In this document: positions 6,566 through 13,661 of the stretch, piece after piece
Numbering within the stretch: the first letter of the stretch is position 1
Layout: each line of letters starts with the position of its first letter
Assembly (NCBI GenBank): GCA_038240295.1
Contig: JBBSDW010000092.1
Span: 1-13,661, forward strand
Source: JABDDM01 sp038240295
GTDB taxonomy: Bacteria > Bacteroidota > Ignavibacteria > Palsa-1295
Direction of reading: 5' to 3'
Length of the DNA stretch: 13,661 bases
Translations under genes and position numbers: made by a program
The notes under the pieces: generated by a model
What the model was told of the DNA's origin: nothing
The model's input: only the letters and a program-made list of their open reading frames with translations
Database searches by the model: none

Positions 6566-7933
6566 TTAGCCCGCAAAGACCTTAAAAAGCAGGTATCCAT
6601 TGAGTATTGCGATCGCCGCCACGACCGACCATGCGAGCAATTTCATCCACAACCGATTCGCGAACTCTCCCATGATTCGCTTATCACTTGTGAACATGAC
6701 GAGAGGCACCGTCGCGAACGATAACTGGATCGAAAGCACGACTTGTGAGAGGATGAGTAATTCATAGACAGCGTGATTCTGCGATTCCACGCCGCCCGAG
6801 GTGTTGAGCCAAATCACTAACACTGCCGGTGCGATCGCAAGCCCACGCGTGATGATCCTTCGGAGCCACACTTTGAGCTTCAGATGTAAAAATCCTTCCA
6901 TCACTACCTGCCCAGCCAGTGTGCCTGTGATGGTTGAAGCCTGACCGGAAGCGAGCAGCGCAATCCCAAAAGCAAGGCTCGCGATCTTCGTGCCGAGCAG
7001 TGGCGTGAGTGTGGCGTAGGCTTCTTGGATTTCGGTCACCACACGATTGTGTTCGTAGAACACCGCTGCGGCCATAATGAGAATTGCTGCGTTGACAAAA
7101 AAAGCAAGATTGAGCGCGGCGAACGTATCGAAAAGATTGAAGCGAAGCGCGCTCCGGATCTCCTTGAACGAGCGTCCCGAATTTCTCGATTTTACCAGTG
7201 CCGAGTGGAGATAAAGATTATGCGGCATCACCGTTGCGCCGAGTATTCCGAGTGCAATGTAAAGACTGCCATTCGTTAACTTGGGCGTCACCATTCCATG
7301 CGTGATTCCGATCCAATCGGGGCGAGCAAGTACTAACTCCACCAGATAACAGACTGCGATCGTCGAGATCAGTGTGACGATCACGGCCTCGAGCATGCGC
7401 ACACCCCGGTTGTGGAGCGCGAGCAATAAAAGCACATCGAGCGCAGTGATGAAGACTGCCGGCAATAGGGGAATATGGAAGAGAAGATTGAGTGCGATCG
7501 CACTGCCAAGCACTTCGGCAAGATCGCAGGCGGCGATAGCGATCTCAGCGACTACCCATAACGCGATCGCGACCGGTTTCGAAAATCGCTGACGGCACAT
7601 TTGCGGAAGGTCGCGTCCCGTTACCACTCCCAATCGCGACGATAGAGCCTGCAGCAGGATCGCAACCAGATTGCTCGCGAGGATCACCCAAAGCAAGTCA
7701 TAGTGAAATCGCGAGCCGCCTTCGATATCGGTCGCCCAGTTACCCGGGTCCATATAACCGACGGAGATTAAATAGGCCGGTCCGGAAAATGCGAAGAGCC
7801 GTTTCCAGAAACTTCCTGAACTTGGAACCTCGATCGCACCACGGCTCCCGTAAGCGTTGAATGCCGAGTCGCTACTTTCCGGTACGCGGCTCGTCACGGG
7901 GTCGGTTATGATCTGTCGGCGAAAAAAGCTCAT
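6566..7933 (-). CDS. mntH: Nramp-family manganese (divalent metal) importer MntH
   Basis: The 455-residue protein has about 11 membrane segments after a polar N-terminal tail of roughly 45 residues. Both metal-binding motifs are intact: DPGN at 62-65 in the first helix and MPHN at 236-239 in the sixth. Met236 is the residue associated with selecting Mn/Fe over calcium and magnesium. The protein imports Mn2+ (and often Fe2+) by proton symport at the inner membrane. Its ATG overlaps the stop of the upstream DtxR-family regulator by 4 bp (ATGA), so the two are translationally coupled and regulator and target form one operon. The N-terminal tail is longer than in E. coli MntH, with no visible motif. 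Confidence 0.96.
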   Translation of the reverse strand: MSFFRRQIITDPVTSRVPESSDSAFNAYGSRGAIEVPSSGSFWKRLFAFSGPAYLISVGYMDPGNWATDIEGGSRFHYDLLWVILASNLVAILLQALSSRLGVVTGRDLPQMCRQRFSKPVAIALWVVAEIAIAACDLAEVLGSAIALNLLFHIPLLPAVFITALDVLLLLALHNRGVRMLEAVIVTLISTIAVCYLVELVLARPDWIGITHGMVTPKLTNGSLYIALGILGATVMPHNLYLHSALVKSRNSGRSFKEIRSALRFNLFDTFAALNLAFFVNAAILIMAAAVFYEHNRVVTEIQEAYATLTPLLGTKIASLAFGIALLASGQASTITGTLAGQVVMEGFLHLKLKVWLRRIITRGLAIAPAVLVIWLNTSGGVESQNHAVYELLILSQVVLSIQLSFATVPLVMFTSDKRIMGEFANRLWMKLLAWSVVAAIAILNGYLLFKVFAG

Positions 7934-8583
7934 TCGACCACGCTCCCGAATATCTGCCTGGCGGCCTCAGGTGCAAGTGTCACCTTTTTTGATCCAATGC
8001 TCAATGCGAAGGGCCCACCAAAGGGCTCCTTATGATGCAAAGAAATGTGCGTTCCAGGAACAAGCCCAAGTCCGGCTGCGTGACGTAACAGATCGGGATC
8101 GCGGTCGCTCAATCTAGTTATGACAATCGTAGATGGGCATGGCGCCTGAGCGATCGATATTTCACTGACCTCAGGCATTTTGCCTTCGCTTGTTGGGATG
8201 GGGTCGCCGTGTGGATCGAAGGCAGGGTGACCAAGCTTTTCGGCGATCCGTTCTTCGAATAGTGGACTGATATGATGTTCCAATCGCTCGGCCTCCGCGT
8301 GCACTTCATCCCATTTGTATCCAAGTTCGCGGACGAGATACAGCTCGAGCAGCCGGTGACGGCGAATCGTTTGGAGCGCAGTTCGCTGACCATAGGGCGT
8401 CAGATGGACACCCGACTTTGCGTGCATCCGGACGAATTTCAAGAGCACCAGTTTGCGGAGCATCTTGCTGACGGCGGGCGCACTGACGCCAACACGCGAA
8501 GCAATATCCTGAGAAGTGATCTCGCCTTCGGCCTGCGATTTATAAATCGCTTTTACATAATCTTCGATCGAAGGAGAACTCAT
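7930..8583 (-). CDS. mntR: DtxR-family metal-dependent repressor with FeoA domain, MntR type
   Basis: From the ATG at 8583 the protein has 217 residues. A winged helix-turn-helix occupies about 5-65 ('VSAPAVSKMLRKL' recognition helix), the dimerisation/metal domain about 72-140, and a C-terminal FeoA/SH3-like domain about 145-215. Ligands of Bacillus MntR are largely conserved: Asp8, His76, Glu99, Glu102 and His103. The position of Glu11 is a Lys. I chose this ATG because family members begin 'PSIEDYVKAIY'; a TTG at 8613 would add ten residues. It is probably a Mn2+-activated repressor of the mntR-mntH operon, consistent with the ATGA overlap and the palindrome upstream. Fe2+ as effector cannot be excluded. 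Confidence 0.9.
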   Translation of the reverse strand: MSSPSIEDYVKAIYKSQAEGEITSQDIASRVGVSAPAVSKMLRKLVLLKFVRMHAKSGVHLTPYGQRTALQTIRRHRLLELYLVRELGYKWDEVHAEAERLEHHISPLFEERIAEKLGHPAFDPHGDPIPTSEGKMPEVSEISIAQAPCPSTIVITRLSDRDPDLLRHAAGLGLVPGTHISLHHKEPFGGPFALSIGSKKVTLAPEAARQIFGSVVE

Positions 8584-8632
8584 TGAAGTTGCCCATGGAT
8601 GATCCAACGGCAAACCATCGTTACCGTAATGG

Positions 8633-8648
8633 ATTAACCACGGTTAAT
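8633..8648. promoter_or_regulatory. candidate MntR/DtxR operator
   Basis: The 16-bp sequence ATTAACC-AC-GGTTAAT is a perfect 7-2-7 palindrome, 49 bp upstream of the mntR ATG. DtxR-family regulators bind AT-rich palindromes with TTAACC/GGTTAA-like half sites, so autoregulation of mntR-mntH from here is likely. Confidence 0.55.
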
Positions 8649-8706
8649 TCGCGGACGTTCCGCAGCGTACTAAAGGGCTGTTTTTCCTGAAACCTCTGAC
8701 GGGCGA

Positions 8707-8766
8707 TATACGGAACGGCCGCTTACCGAACGGTCGTATACAGAAGGGCCGCCTACTGGACGGTTG
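8707..8766. repeat. two imperfect 30-bp tandem units
   Basis: The unit at 8707-8736 and the unit at 8737-8766 share 24 of 30 positions. Each splits into two related half-units of about 15 bp (TATACnGAAnGGnCG and TACnGnACGGTnG). The array spans the intergenic region behind the lipoprotein gene and its last codons. Confidence 0.6.
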
Positions 8767-9166
8767 CGGTTGCAAACACCGTATCGCGCAGCGTTACGCG
8801 GGTGCCAGGCTCGATATGAATCGCTCGTAGCGCAATCCACGACGAATAAGAACCGGGTGCTGATGTAGACGGAGTGTAGGATGCCTGCAGTTGATGAGCG
8901 GATGTCGTATCCGTTGGAAGATCGAGCAGCGATAGCAGGATGACCGTGGTGTCGCCGCCTCTGCTCTCGGTATAGACAGGAAATCTACAGCCGCAGGTAA
9001 GTGATACGCCGGTGAACATCACGCTGTCACTCTTCGTAAGCGCGAGAGTTTTGGAACCTGAGACAAGTGTCGTGGTATCCGTGACCGCTGGTGTTGTTGG
9101 AGCGCAAGCAAAGGCAGCACACGTAAGGAATAATAACGCGAGGAGGTTTTTCGAGATCTGTTTCAT
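8753..9166 (-). CDS. unknown small lipoprotein
   Basis: The 137-residue protein has a clear lipoprotein signal peptide (MKQISKN, hydrophobic core, AAFAC with lipidated Cys at about 21) followed by a Thr/Pro-rich linker. I recognise no domain. The mature part contains a Cys-x-Cys pair ('LTCGCRFP', near 57-62), several beta-type segments and a C-terminal 'IHIEPGTRVTLRDTVF' that reads like a strand pair. The Cys pair could bind metal, but no more can be said. It lies between the zinc exporter block and mntR on the same strand, with 102 bp to the 41-residue gene upstream and 169 bp to mntR downstream, so it is probably a separate unit. Its final codons overlap the 30-bp tandem repeat. Confidence 0.75.
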   Translation of the reverse strand: MKQISKNLLALLFLTCAAFACAPTTPAVTDTTTLVSGSKTLALTKSDSVMFTGVSLTCGCRFPVYTESRGGDTTVILLSLLDLPTDTTSAHQLQASYTPSTSAPGSYSSWIALRAIHIEPGTRVTLRDTVFATATVQ

Positions 9167-9268
9167 AAATTTCTTTTCGTCAGCGCAATGCGGATCGACG
9201 GAGTGTCATCTAATCCAACCGCGCGATGCCGCTGGGGATTCCCGCCGGAATTGATCCACTTGCTGCCC

Positions 9269-9394
9269 TTAGTGCTTCCCGTACGCAACCATAGCCCAGC
9301 GCACCAGCGCGATCAATCCGAGACTGAATAAATAAAGTACGATCGCCGAGACAACCATAACGGCCATCGGCTGGAGGATCTCTCTGATCTTCAT
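9269..9394 (-). CDS. 41-residue single-helix membrane protein
   Basis: An ATG at 9394 opens a frame of 41 codons ending in TAA at 9269. The product is a short amphipathic or basic start (MKIREILQP), one hydrophobic helix (about 10-31) and a basic tail ending YGKH. It starts 15 bp after the stop of the CDF zinc exporter on the same strand, so the two are likely co-transcribed. The positive tail and single helix fit a small inner-membrane protein, possibly a subunit or modulator of the transporter, but no family is recognised. No ribosome binding site is clear. Confidence 0.6.
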   Translation of the reverse strand: MKIREILQPMAVMVVSAIVLYLFSLGLIALVRWAMVAYGKH

Positions 9395-9409
9395 TTGAGT
9401 GTGGCTATG

Positions 9410-10315
9410 TTATACGTGAGCCGGATCGCTTAGCGCACACTCGCGTTCATCTTCATTGCGCTCGATCTGAATCGTCGGATGGTGAATTCCAAAATGGGCG
9501 TGAAGCCCCGCTATTACTTCATCGAGCAGGAGATTATCGAACGACTCGCGCACTGTCACCAGATGCACAGTGAGCGCGGACTCGGTCGTGCTCATTGCCC
9601 AGACATGAAGATCATGGACTTCGCAGACGCCGGGTATCTTTGTTAGATACTCACTGACTGCACGCAGATCGATATTTTCCGGTACCGCATCCATTGCGAG
9701 GTTAAACGAATCGACGAGAAGGCGCCAGGTCGTAAGTGCGATGATGATCCCGATCGTGAGGCTTACAACAGCATCGAGCCAGGGCCATCCGACAAAATGC
9801 ATGATCACTCCGGCAACGATCACTCCGAGCGAGATCAGCGCGTCACTCATCATGTGAAGATAGGCACCCCGCATATTGAGATCGTGCTGATCGCGTCGAA
9901 AAAGGTAGGCCGTCGCAAGATTGAGCACAAGACCAACAGCCGCAACAATAATTACCGTGTCGCTTGCGACCCGTTCAGGATGCGAAAGCCGTTCGATCGC
10001 CGCCCAGCTTAATCCGCCAACGACAACAAAAAGAAAGACCGCATTGAAGAGTGAAGCAAGGATGGAGGAGCGGCGGTAACCATACGTTCTGCGCTCCGTC
10101 GGATTGCGTCTGCCGAGCCAGACTGCCACACCGGCGATCACAAGCCCGAGCACATCGGTCGCATTATGCCCGGCATCCGAGAGCAATGCCAGCGAATGAC
10201 TCTGCAACCCGTAAAAGATCTCAACAAGCACGACCAGAACATTGAGCGAGATGCCGATCGCGAATGCGCGGTCGTAGTGCACATGGCCGTGTGAATGCGA
10301 ATGCTGATGCCCCAT
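9410..10315 (-). CDS. cation diffusion facilitator zinc exporter (ZitB/CzcD type)
   Basis: The 301-residue protein has a His-rich cytoplasmic N-terminus (HQHSHSHGHVH), six membrane helices and a C-terminal cytoplasmic dimerisation domain ending near 285. The metal site is His50-x3-Asp54 in helix 2 (LLSDAGHNATD) and His154-x3-Asp158 in helix 5 (HMMSDAL). This HDHD set is typical of zinc-preferring ZnT/ZitB/CzcD members, unlike the DDHD of YiiP. It exports Zn2+ in exchange for protons across the inner membrane. A weak GAGAG lies before the ATG. It diverges from csoR across 120 bp and is followed by a 41-residue membrane protein. Nothing is missing relative to the family. Confidence 0.95.
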   Translation of the reverse strand: MGHQHSHSHGHVHYDRAFAIGISLNVLVVLVEIFYGLQSHSLALLSDAGHNATDVLGLVIAGVAVWLGRRNPTERRTYGYRRSSILASLFNAVFLFVVVGGLSWAAIERLSHPERVASDTVIIVAAVGLVLNLATAYLFRRDQHDLNMRGAYLHMMSDALISLGVIVAGVIMHFVGWPWLDAVVSLTIGIIIALTTWRLLVDSFNLAMDAVPENIDLRAVSEYLTKIPGVCEVHDLHVWAMSTTESALTVHLVTVRESFDNLLLDEVIAGLHAHFGIHHPTIQIERNEDERECALSDPAHV

Positions 10316-10415
10316 AAGCTCTCAGAACAGTCGAAAGGCCGTATGAGTGCGATGCATTGATTGCGAGGTCAGGCTGGCACGAACATTGGCGGATGATGGT
10401 TGTAAGAAGCGTTAC

Positions 10416-10432
10416 ATACCATAGGGGGGTAT
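10416..10432. promoter_or_regulatory. CsoR-type operator overlapping the csoR ribosome-binding region
   Basis: The 17-bp sequence ATACCATAGGGGGGTAT has ATACC/GGTAT inverted ends around a G-tract, the usual look of CsoR copper operators. It ends 3 bp before the csoR ATG. The six Gs at 10424-10429 also sit at Shine-Dalgarno distance and could pair with CCUCC using one G-U. CsoR leaves such sites when it binds Cu(I), so autoregulation of csoR-copA is expected. An effect on the divergent zinc exporter is possible but less direct. Confidence 0.7.
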
Positions 10433-10435
10433 ACT

Positions 10436-10720
10436 ATGAAGCATCGAACGGACGTGGAGCAGTTAGCACTTCAAAAGCGGTTGAGCCGAATAGAAGGTCA
10501 GGTGCGCGGCATAAAGAAAATGCTCGACGATGATCGATATTGCGGCGATGTGTTGAATCAGATATCCGCGATCCAGGTCGCACTGCGAGGTGTGGCAAAG
10601 ATCGTCACGCGGACCCATCTCGAAACATGCGTAACCGACGCGCTTCGTTCGGGAAAGCCAGCCCGCGCAACCGACACCTATGACGAGATCATGCATCTTC
10701 TTTATGACCAACTAAAATGA
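10436..10720 (+). CDS. csoR: copper-sensing repressor CsoR
   Basis: The 94-residue all-helical protein belongs to the CsoR/RcnR/FrmR (DUF156) family. It begins with the signature 'RLSRIEGQVRGI' (15-26) and has the Cu(I) ligand set Cys36, His61 and Cys65, identical in kind and number to Mycobacterium tuberculosis CsoR. This points to copper rather than nickel, formaldehyde or persulfide sensing. It is a cytoplasmic repressor that releases DNA on binding Cu(I). A candidate operator lies directly upstream, so close that it overlaps the ribosome-binding region. The stop overlaps the start of copA by 4 bp (ATGA), so sensor and exporter are translationally coupled. If transcription starts at the TATACT next to the ATG, a GTG at 10454 would be the alternative start. 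Confidence 0.95.
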   Translation: MKHRTDVEQLALQKRLSRIEGQVRGIKKMLDDDRYCGDVLNQISAIQVALRGVAKIVTRTHLETCVTDALRSGKPARATDTYDEIMHLLYDQLK

Positions 10721-12984
10721 ACTCACGACCAGAACACGACCATGCGCTGCCCACGGCAACCGCGACGATCGACATCAAAGGAATGCACTGCGCATCTTGC
10801 GTTCTTAATGTGGAGCGCGCACTCAACAAGGTACCTGGCGCGAGCGCTGCTTCTGTAAACCTGGTCACTCAGCAGGCGCATGTCGCGATTAGCTCCGATG
10901 TGGCCCCGGCAGCCCTTATCAAAGCGATTGAAGATGCGGGATATCAGGCGACGGTTCCGCCATCCCATCTGCCCGAGCATGACCACATGGAGCATCAAGG
11001 CACTGCTGATGCAGCGTGGATCAGCGGGCTTCGAAGGAAATTTTGGGTCGCGCTGATCTTCAGCTCAATCGTGATGGTAATTTCACTGCTGATGCTGCTG
11101 CCCGATTTTCAGTCGTTGAAGAGTAACACGACCAACTACCTGCTGCTCCTGCTGACGCTCCCCGTTATCTTTTATTCGGGACTCGAATTCTACCGCTCTG
11201 CCTGGCGCGCAGCCCGGCACCTGACAACCAACATGGATACGTTGATCGCAGTGGGAACACTTACCGCCTTTCTTTATAGCGCGGTCGTAACAATTGCTCC
11301 GGGACGCACGGGCCCCCACATAGCGCAAGTCTATTTTGACTCGGCCGCGATGATCATCACGCTTCTGCTCCTTGGCCGCTGGTTGGAAGCTCGCGCGAAA
11401 GAGCGCACTGGGGATGCGATTCGAGGATTGCTCGATCTCAGTCCCAAGTCTGCGATACGTATCAGCGAGGATGGCCACGAAGAAAACATCCTCGTAAGCG
11501 AGTTGAACGTGGGCGATCTCTTCGTCGCGAAGCCTGGACAAACGATCGCTACGGATGGTGTCGTGGTGTTTGGAGAATCCTCGGTCGATCAGTCGATGAT
11601 GACAGGCGAGAGCGCTCCAGTATCAAAAGATGTCGGCGATTTTGTTTTTGGGGCAACACGCGTTACCTCTGGGCTGCTTCGGATCAAGGCAACGAAGATC
11701 GGTCAGGAGACTGCGCTCGCAGCTATCGTTCGCTCCGTTCGCGAAGCGCAGGGGGGCAAACCGGCGATTCAGCGGCTGGCCGACAAGGTGAGCGCGGTGT
11801 TCGTACCGATCGTCCTTGGGATCGGTGTGACAACGCTTGTTGGATGGTTTCTTTTACGGCCCGATCTCGGCATTCAGTTCGCGATCATGAACGCAGTCGC
11901 TGTGCTCGTTATCGCATGCCCCTGTGCGCTCGGCCTTGCAACCCCTACTGCTATTTTAGTCGGTTCCGGCAAAGCCGCCCAACTTGGAATTCTCTTCAGA
12001 AATGTCGAAGCCCTCGAAAAACTAAGCACGCTTAGGACCATCGTCTTCGATAAAACGGGTACGCTGACAAATGGCTTGATCTCGGTGATCGATCGATTCG
12101 CGGTCGGGTCCCACTCGACGGATGAAGTGCTGACAATAGCTGCAGCGCTCGAAAAAGGATCCGATCACCCAATCGCAATGGCGATCGTTCGAGAAGCGGA
12201 GCAAATCCAGCTTCCGGCGATCTCAAAATTTCAAAACAAGGCAGGAATGGGCGCGACTGCCGAAATCAACGGACAGTCTGCAGCGATCGGCAATGTGCGA
12301 TTGATGTCGGAGTTGAACGTGACGGTCCCGGCGCAGCTTCAAGAATGGCTCGATCAGCGAAACGCCGAAGCAAAAGGCGTAGCGATCGTTTCGCTCGATG
12401 GAATAGCGATCGGAGCGCTCTCATTTGCAGATACCCTGAGGGAGGACGCCGGGCAGGTGATCGGACAACTCCGCACTCGCGGCGTGGAAGCTGTGATGAT
12501 CACGGGTGATAATCTGTCTGTGGCAACGGAAATATCTCGGAAGCTTGACATCGTAAAGTTTTTCGCCGACGCTCTGCCAACCGATAAGGAACGGATCGTT
12601 CGCGATCTCAGAACGGAGCGAGGCGCCATCGCGATGATCGGTGACGGAATCAACGATTCGCCTGCCCTGGCAGTGGCCGATGTAGGAATCGCGATGTTCA
12701 CCGGAGCAGATGTGGCTAAGGATACCGCCGATATCACCCTCATGTCGAATCATTTACAATCCGTCCTCACGGCGATCGACCTCTCGAGCGCCACCATGCG
12801 AACGATCAAGCAAAACCTCTTCTTCGCCTTTTTTTATAACGTGATCGGCATTCCCGTTGCCGCCGGATTATTGATCCCGTGGTTTGGCATTCAACTCGAT
12901 CCAATGTTCGCTGCGGCGGCAATGGCACTTAGCTCCATCTCGGTCGTTACCAACTCTCTTCGCCTCAAGAAATTCCACGCCTGA
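10717..12984 (+). CDS. copA: copper-exporting P1B-type ATPase CopA
   Basis: The 755-residue protein exports Cu(I) from the cytoplasm at the cost of ATP. In order: one N-terminal HMA domain with GMHCASC (Cys25, Cys28), a His-rich linker (about 82-95, HLPEHDHMEH), membrane helices, the actuator TGES (296-299), the transport-site CPC (401-403), DKTGTL with phosphorylated Asp445, His484-Pro485 in the nucleotide domain, GDGIND (642-647), and final helices carrying 'FFYN' and 'MALSS'. CPC plus YN plus MxxSS is the P1B-1, Cu(I)-type combination. All catalytic residues are present. It follows csoR with a 4-bp overlap and should be de-repressed with it by copper. The His-rich linker is a small extra, perhaps for metal delivery. 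Confidence 0.98.
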   Translation: MNSRPEHDHALPTATATIDIKGMHCASCVLNVERALNKVPGASAASVNLVTQQAHVAISSDVAPAALIKAIEDAGYQATVPPSHLPEHDHMEHQGTADAAWISGLRRKFWVALIFSSIVMVISLLMLLPDFQSLKSNTTNYLLLLLTLPVIFYSGLEFYRSAWRAARHLTTNMDTLIAVGTLTAFLYSAVVTIAPGRTGPHIAQVYFDSAAMIITLLLLGRWLEARAKERTGDAIRGLLDLSPKSAIRISEDGHEENILVSELNVGDLFVAKPGQTIATDGVVVFGESSVDQSMMTGESAPVSKDVGDFVFGATRVTSGLLRIKATKIGQETALAAIVRSVREAQGGKPAIQRLADKVSAVFVPIVLGIGVTTLVGWFLLRPDLGIQFAIMNAVAVLVIACPCALGLATPTAILVGSGKAAQLGILFRNVEALEKLSTLRTIVFDKTGTLTNGLISVIDRFAVGSHSTDEVLTIAAALEKGSDHPIAMAIVREAEQIQLPAISKFQNKAGMGATAEINGQSAAIGNVRLMSELNVTVPAQLQEWLDQRNAEAKGVAIVSLDGIAIGALSFADTLREDAGQVIGQLRTRGVEAVMITGDNLSVATEISRKLDIVKFFADALPTDKERIVRDLRTERGAIAMIGDGINDSPALAVADVGIAMFTGADVAKDTADITLMSNHLQSVLTAIDLSSATMRTIKQNLFFAFFYNVIGIPVAAGLLIPWFGIQLDPMFAAAAMALSSISVVTNSLRLKKFHA

Positions 12985-13031
12985 TTATGAGCCTAAACTG
13001 GGAGTCGTCCGACTTTCCTCTGCAAAGCGAG

Positions 13032-13078
13032 TTATCCACATAAAAATAATTGGCTGTTTTGTGTGAAAATGTGGGTAA
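13032..13078. other. two opposed DnaA-box-like sites
   Basis: TTATCCACA at 13032-13040 is a perfect consensus DnaA box. TGTGGGTAA at 13070-13078 is the opposite orientation with one mismatch. They flank an AT-rich 29-bp spacer and are followed by further AT-rich DNA, upstream of the rlpA gene. Confidence 0.4.
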
Positions 13079-13113
13079 AATCGAACACTTCACAAATTAC
13101 TTTAAGTGATTGC

Positions 13114-13142
13114 TTGACTTTGCCTATTTTTCATTGTATGTT
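13114..13142 (+). promoter_or_regulatory. sigma70-like promoter for the rlpA-type gene
   Basis: TTGACT (13114-13119) and TATGTT (13137-13142) are 17 bp apart, about 80 bp before the gene. Just downstream, GGTACTCAG and GGTACCCAG form a 15-bp-spaced direct repeat (13144-13167), which could be a regulator site. Confidence 0.45.
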
Positions 13143-13221
13143 GGTACTCAGAAGTTCGGTACCCAGCTCTTGTGATTGATTTTTAGGGGGCCGATTCTTG
13201 CTCAAGTACAACTAAATCTTG

Positions 13222-13647
13222 ATGGCTCGATCGCCAATTTGCCAAGGTGTCCTTAGGACACCGTACGTTTTGTTTGCTTTGTTAACTGCGGGGCTCTGTT
13301 TGAGCTTGTCCGCCTGTGCCGTTATTCCATCAGTGAATGCACTCGGGACACAGGAGGGGCTGGCTTCTTATTACGGCAATGAATTCCAGGGGAGAAAAAC
13401 GTCGAGTGGCGAGTTATTCGATAATTCCGGATTGACCGCCGCTCACAGAACATTTCCGTTCGGAACGCTTGTTCGCGTGACGAATGTCCGGACGAGCGTG
13501 CATGTGGATGTTCGGATCAACGATCGCGGGCCAAGAAAACCTGAACGGATTATCGATCTAACTGTTCGAGCAGCTCGCGCGATAGGTATCGAGCAGGAAG
13601 GGTTGGGGCATGTTCGCGTAGAAGTACTCGAATATGGCAAAAATTAG
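13222..13647 (+). CDS. rlpA: RlpA-type septal lipoprotein (DPBB lytic transglycosylase)
   Basis: From ATG 13222 the product has 141 residues: a lipoprotein signal peptide with lipobox LSAC (Cys at about 31), then one double-psi beta-barrel domain of the RlpA family. The start 'GLASYYGNEFQGRKTSSGE', the segment 'AAHRTFPFGT', and 'RINDRGP' supply the conserved Glu, His and Asp that form the RlpA active site. RlpA cleaves glycan strands that lack stem peptides at the septum. No C-terminal SPOR domain is present, so septal targeting, if any, must be by other means. This is common in shorter RlpA proteins. A TTG at 13219 would add one residue. A promoter candidate lies about 80 bp upstream. Confidence 0.92.
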   Translation: MARSPICQGVLRTPYVLFALLTAGLCLSLSACAVIPSVNALGTQEGLASYYGNEFQGRKTSSGELFDNSGLTAAHRTFPFGTLVRVTNVRTSVHVDVRINDRGPRKPERIIDLTVRAARAIGIEQEGLGHVRVEVLEYGKN

Positions 13648-13661
13648 CGGATTTGGGCTCA

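Noticed and set aside
12985..13020. AGTCG/CGACT hairpin after copA as a terminator
   Set aside because: The loop would be only two bases and there is no U-tract.

Overview
The window most likely comes from a member of the Bacteroidota/Chlorobi (FCB) superphylum, possibly a Kapabacteria- or Ignavibacteria-like lineage. The main evidence is two C-terminal segments of the kind recognised by the type IX secretion system (T9SS): one on an intact esterase and one on a decayed gene. Several genes also lack a clear Shine-Dalgarno sequence. The lineage is inferred from these traits and was not checked by any search.

Layout, left half (1-5262). A tRNA-Glu(TTC) is followed by what may be the C-terminal remnant of a ketopantoate reductase, a PepSY-like lipoprotein and a small four-helix membrane protein. 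Next come a membrane-anchored M15-type peptidase, a bidirectional terminator and a pair of small unknown genes, one of them a 46-residue threonine-rich peptide. A secreted CE1/PHB-depolymerase-type esterase with a T9SS signal follows. The stretch 4200-5262 is decayed: a frameshifted T9SS/BNR-repeat pseudogene and several copies of short dispersed repeats.

Right half (5263-13661). This part is dominated by metal and nutrient transport. On the minus strand, in transcription order, are a CDF zinc exporter (HDHD metal site), a 41-residue single-helix protein, a small lipoprotein, a DtxR-family regulator (MntR type) overlapping an Nramp manganese importer, and an Amt ammonium channel with its own likely promoter. 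Diverging from the zinc exporter is a copper operon: csoR overlapping copA by 4 bp, with a CsoR-type operator immediately before csoR. The window ends with an intergenic region holding two opposed DnaA-box-like sites and a sigma70-like promoter, followed by an RlpA-type septal lipoprotein.

How the genes work together: three metals are handled here, each by recognisable parts (zinc export; manganese import with its repressor and a 16-bp palindromic candidate operator; copper sensing and export). No wholly new multi-gene system is evident. The least explained items are the threonine-rich microprotein with its 86-residue neighbour, the 41-residue protein beside the zinc exporter, and the structured intergenic elements.
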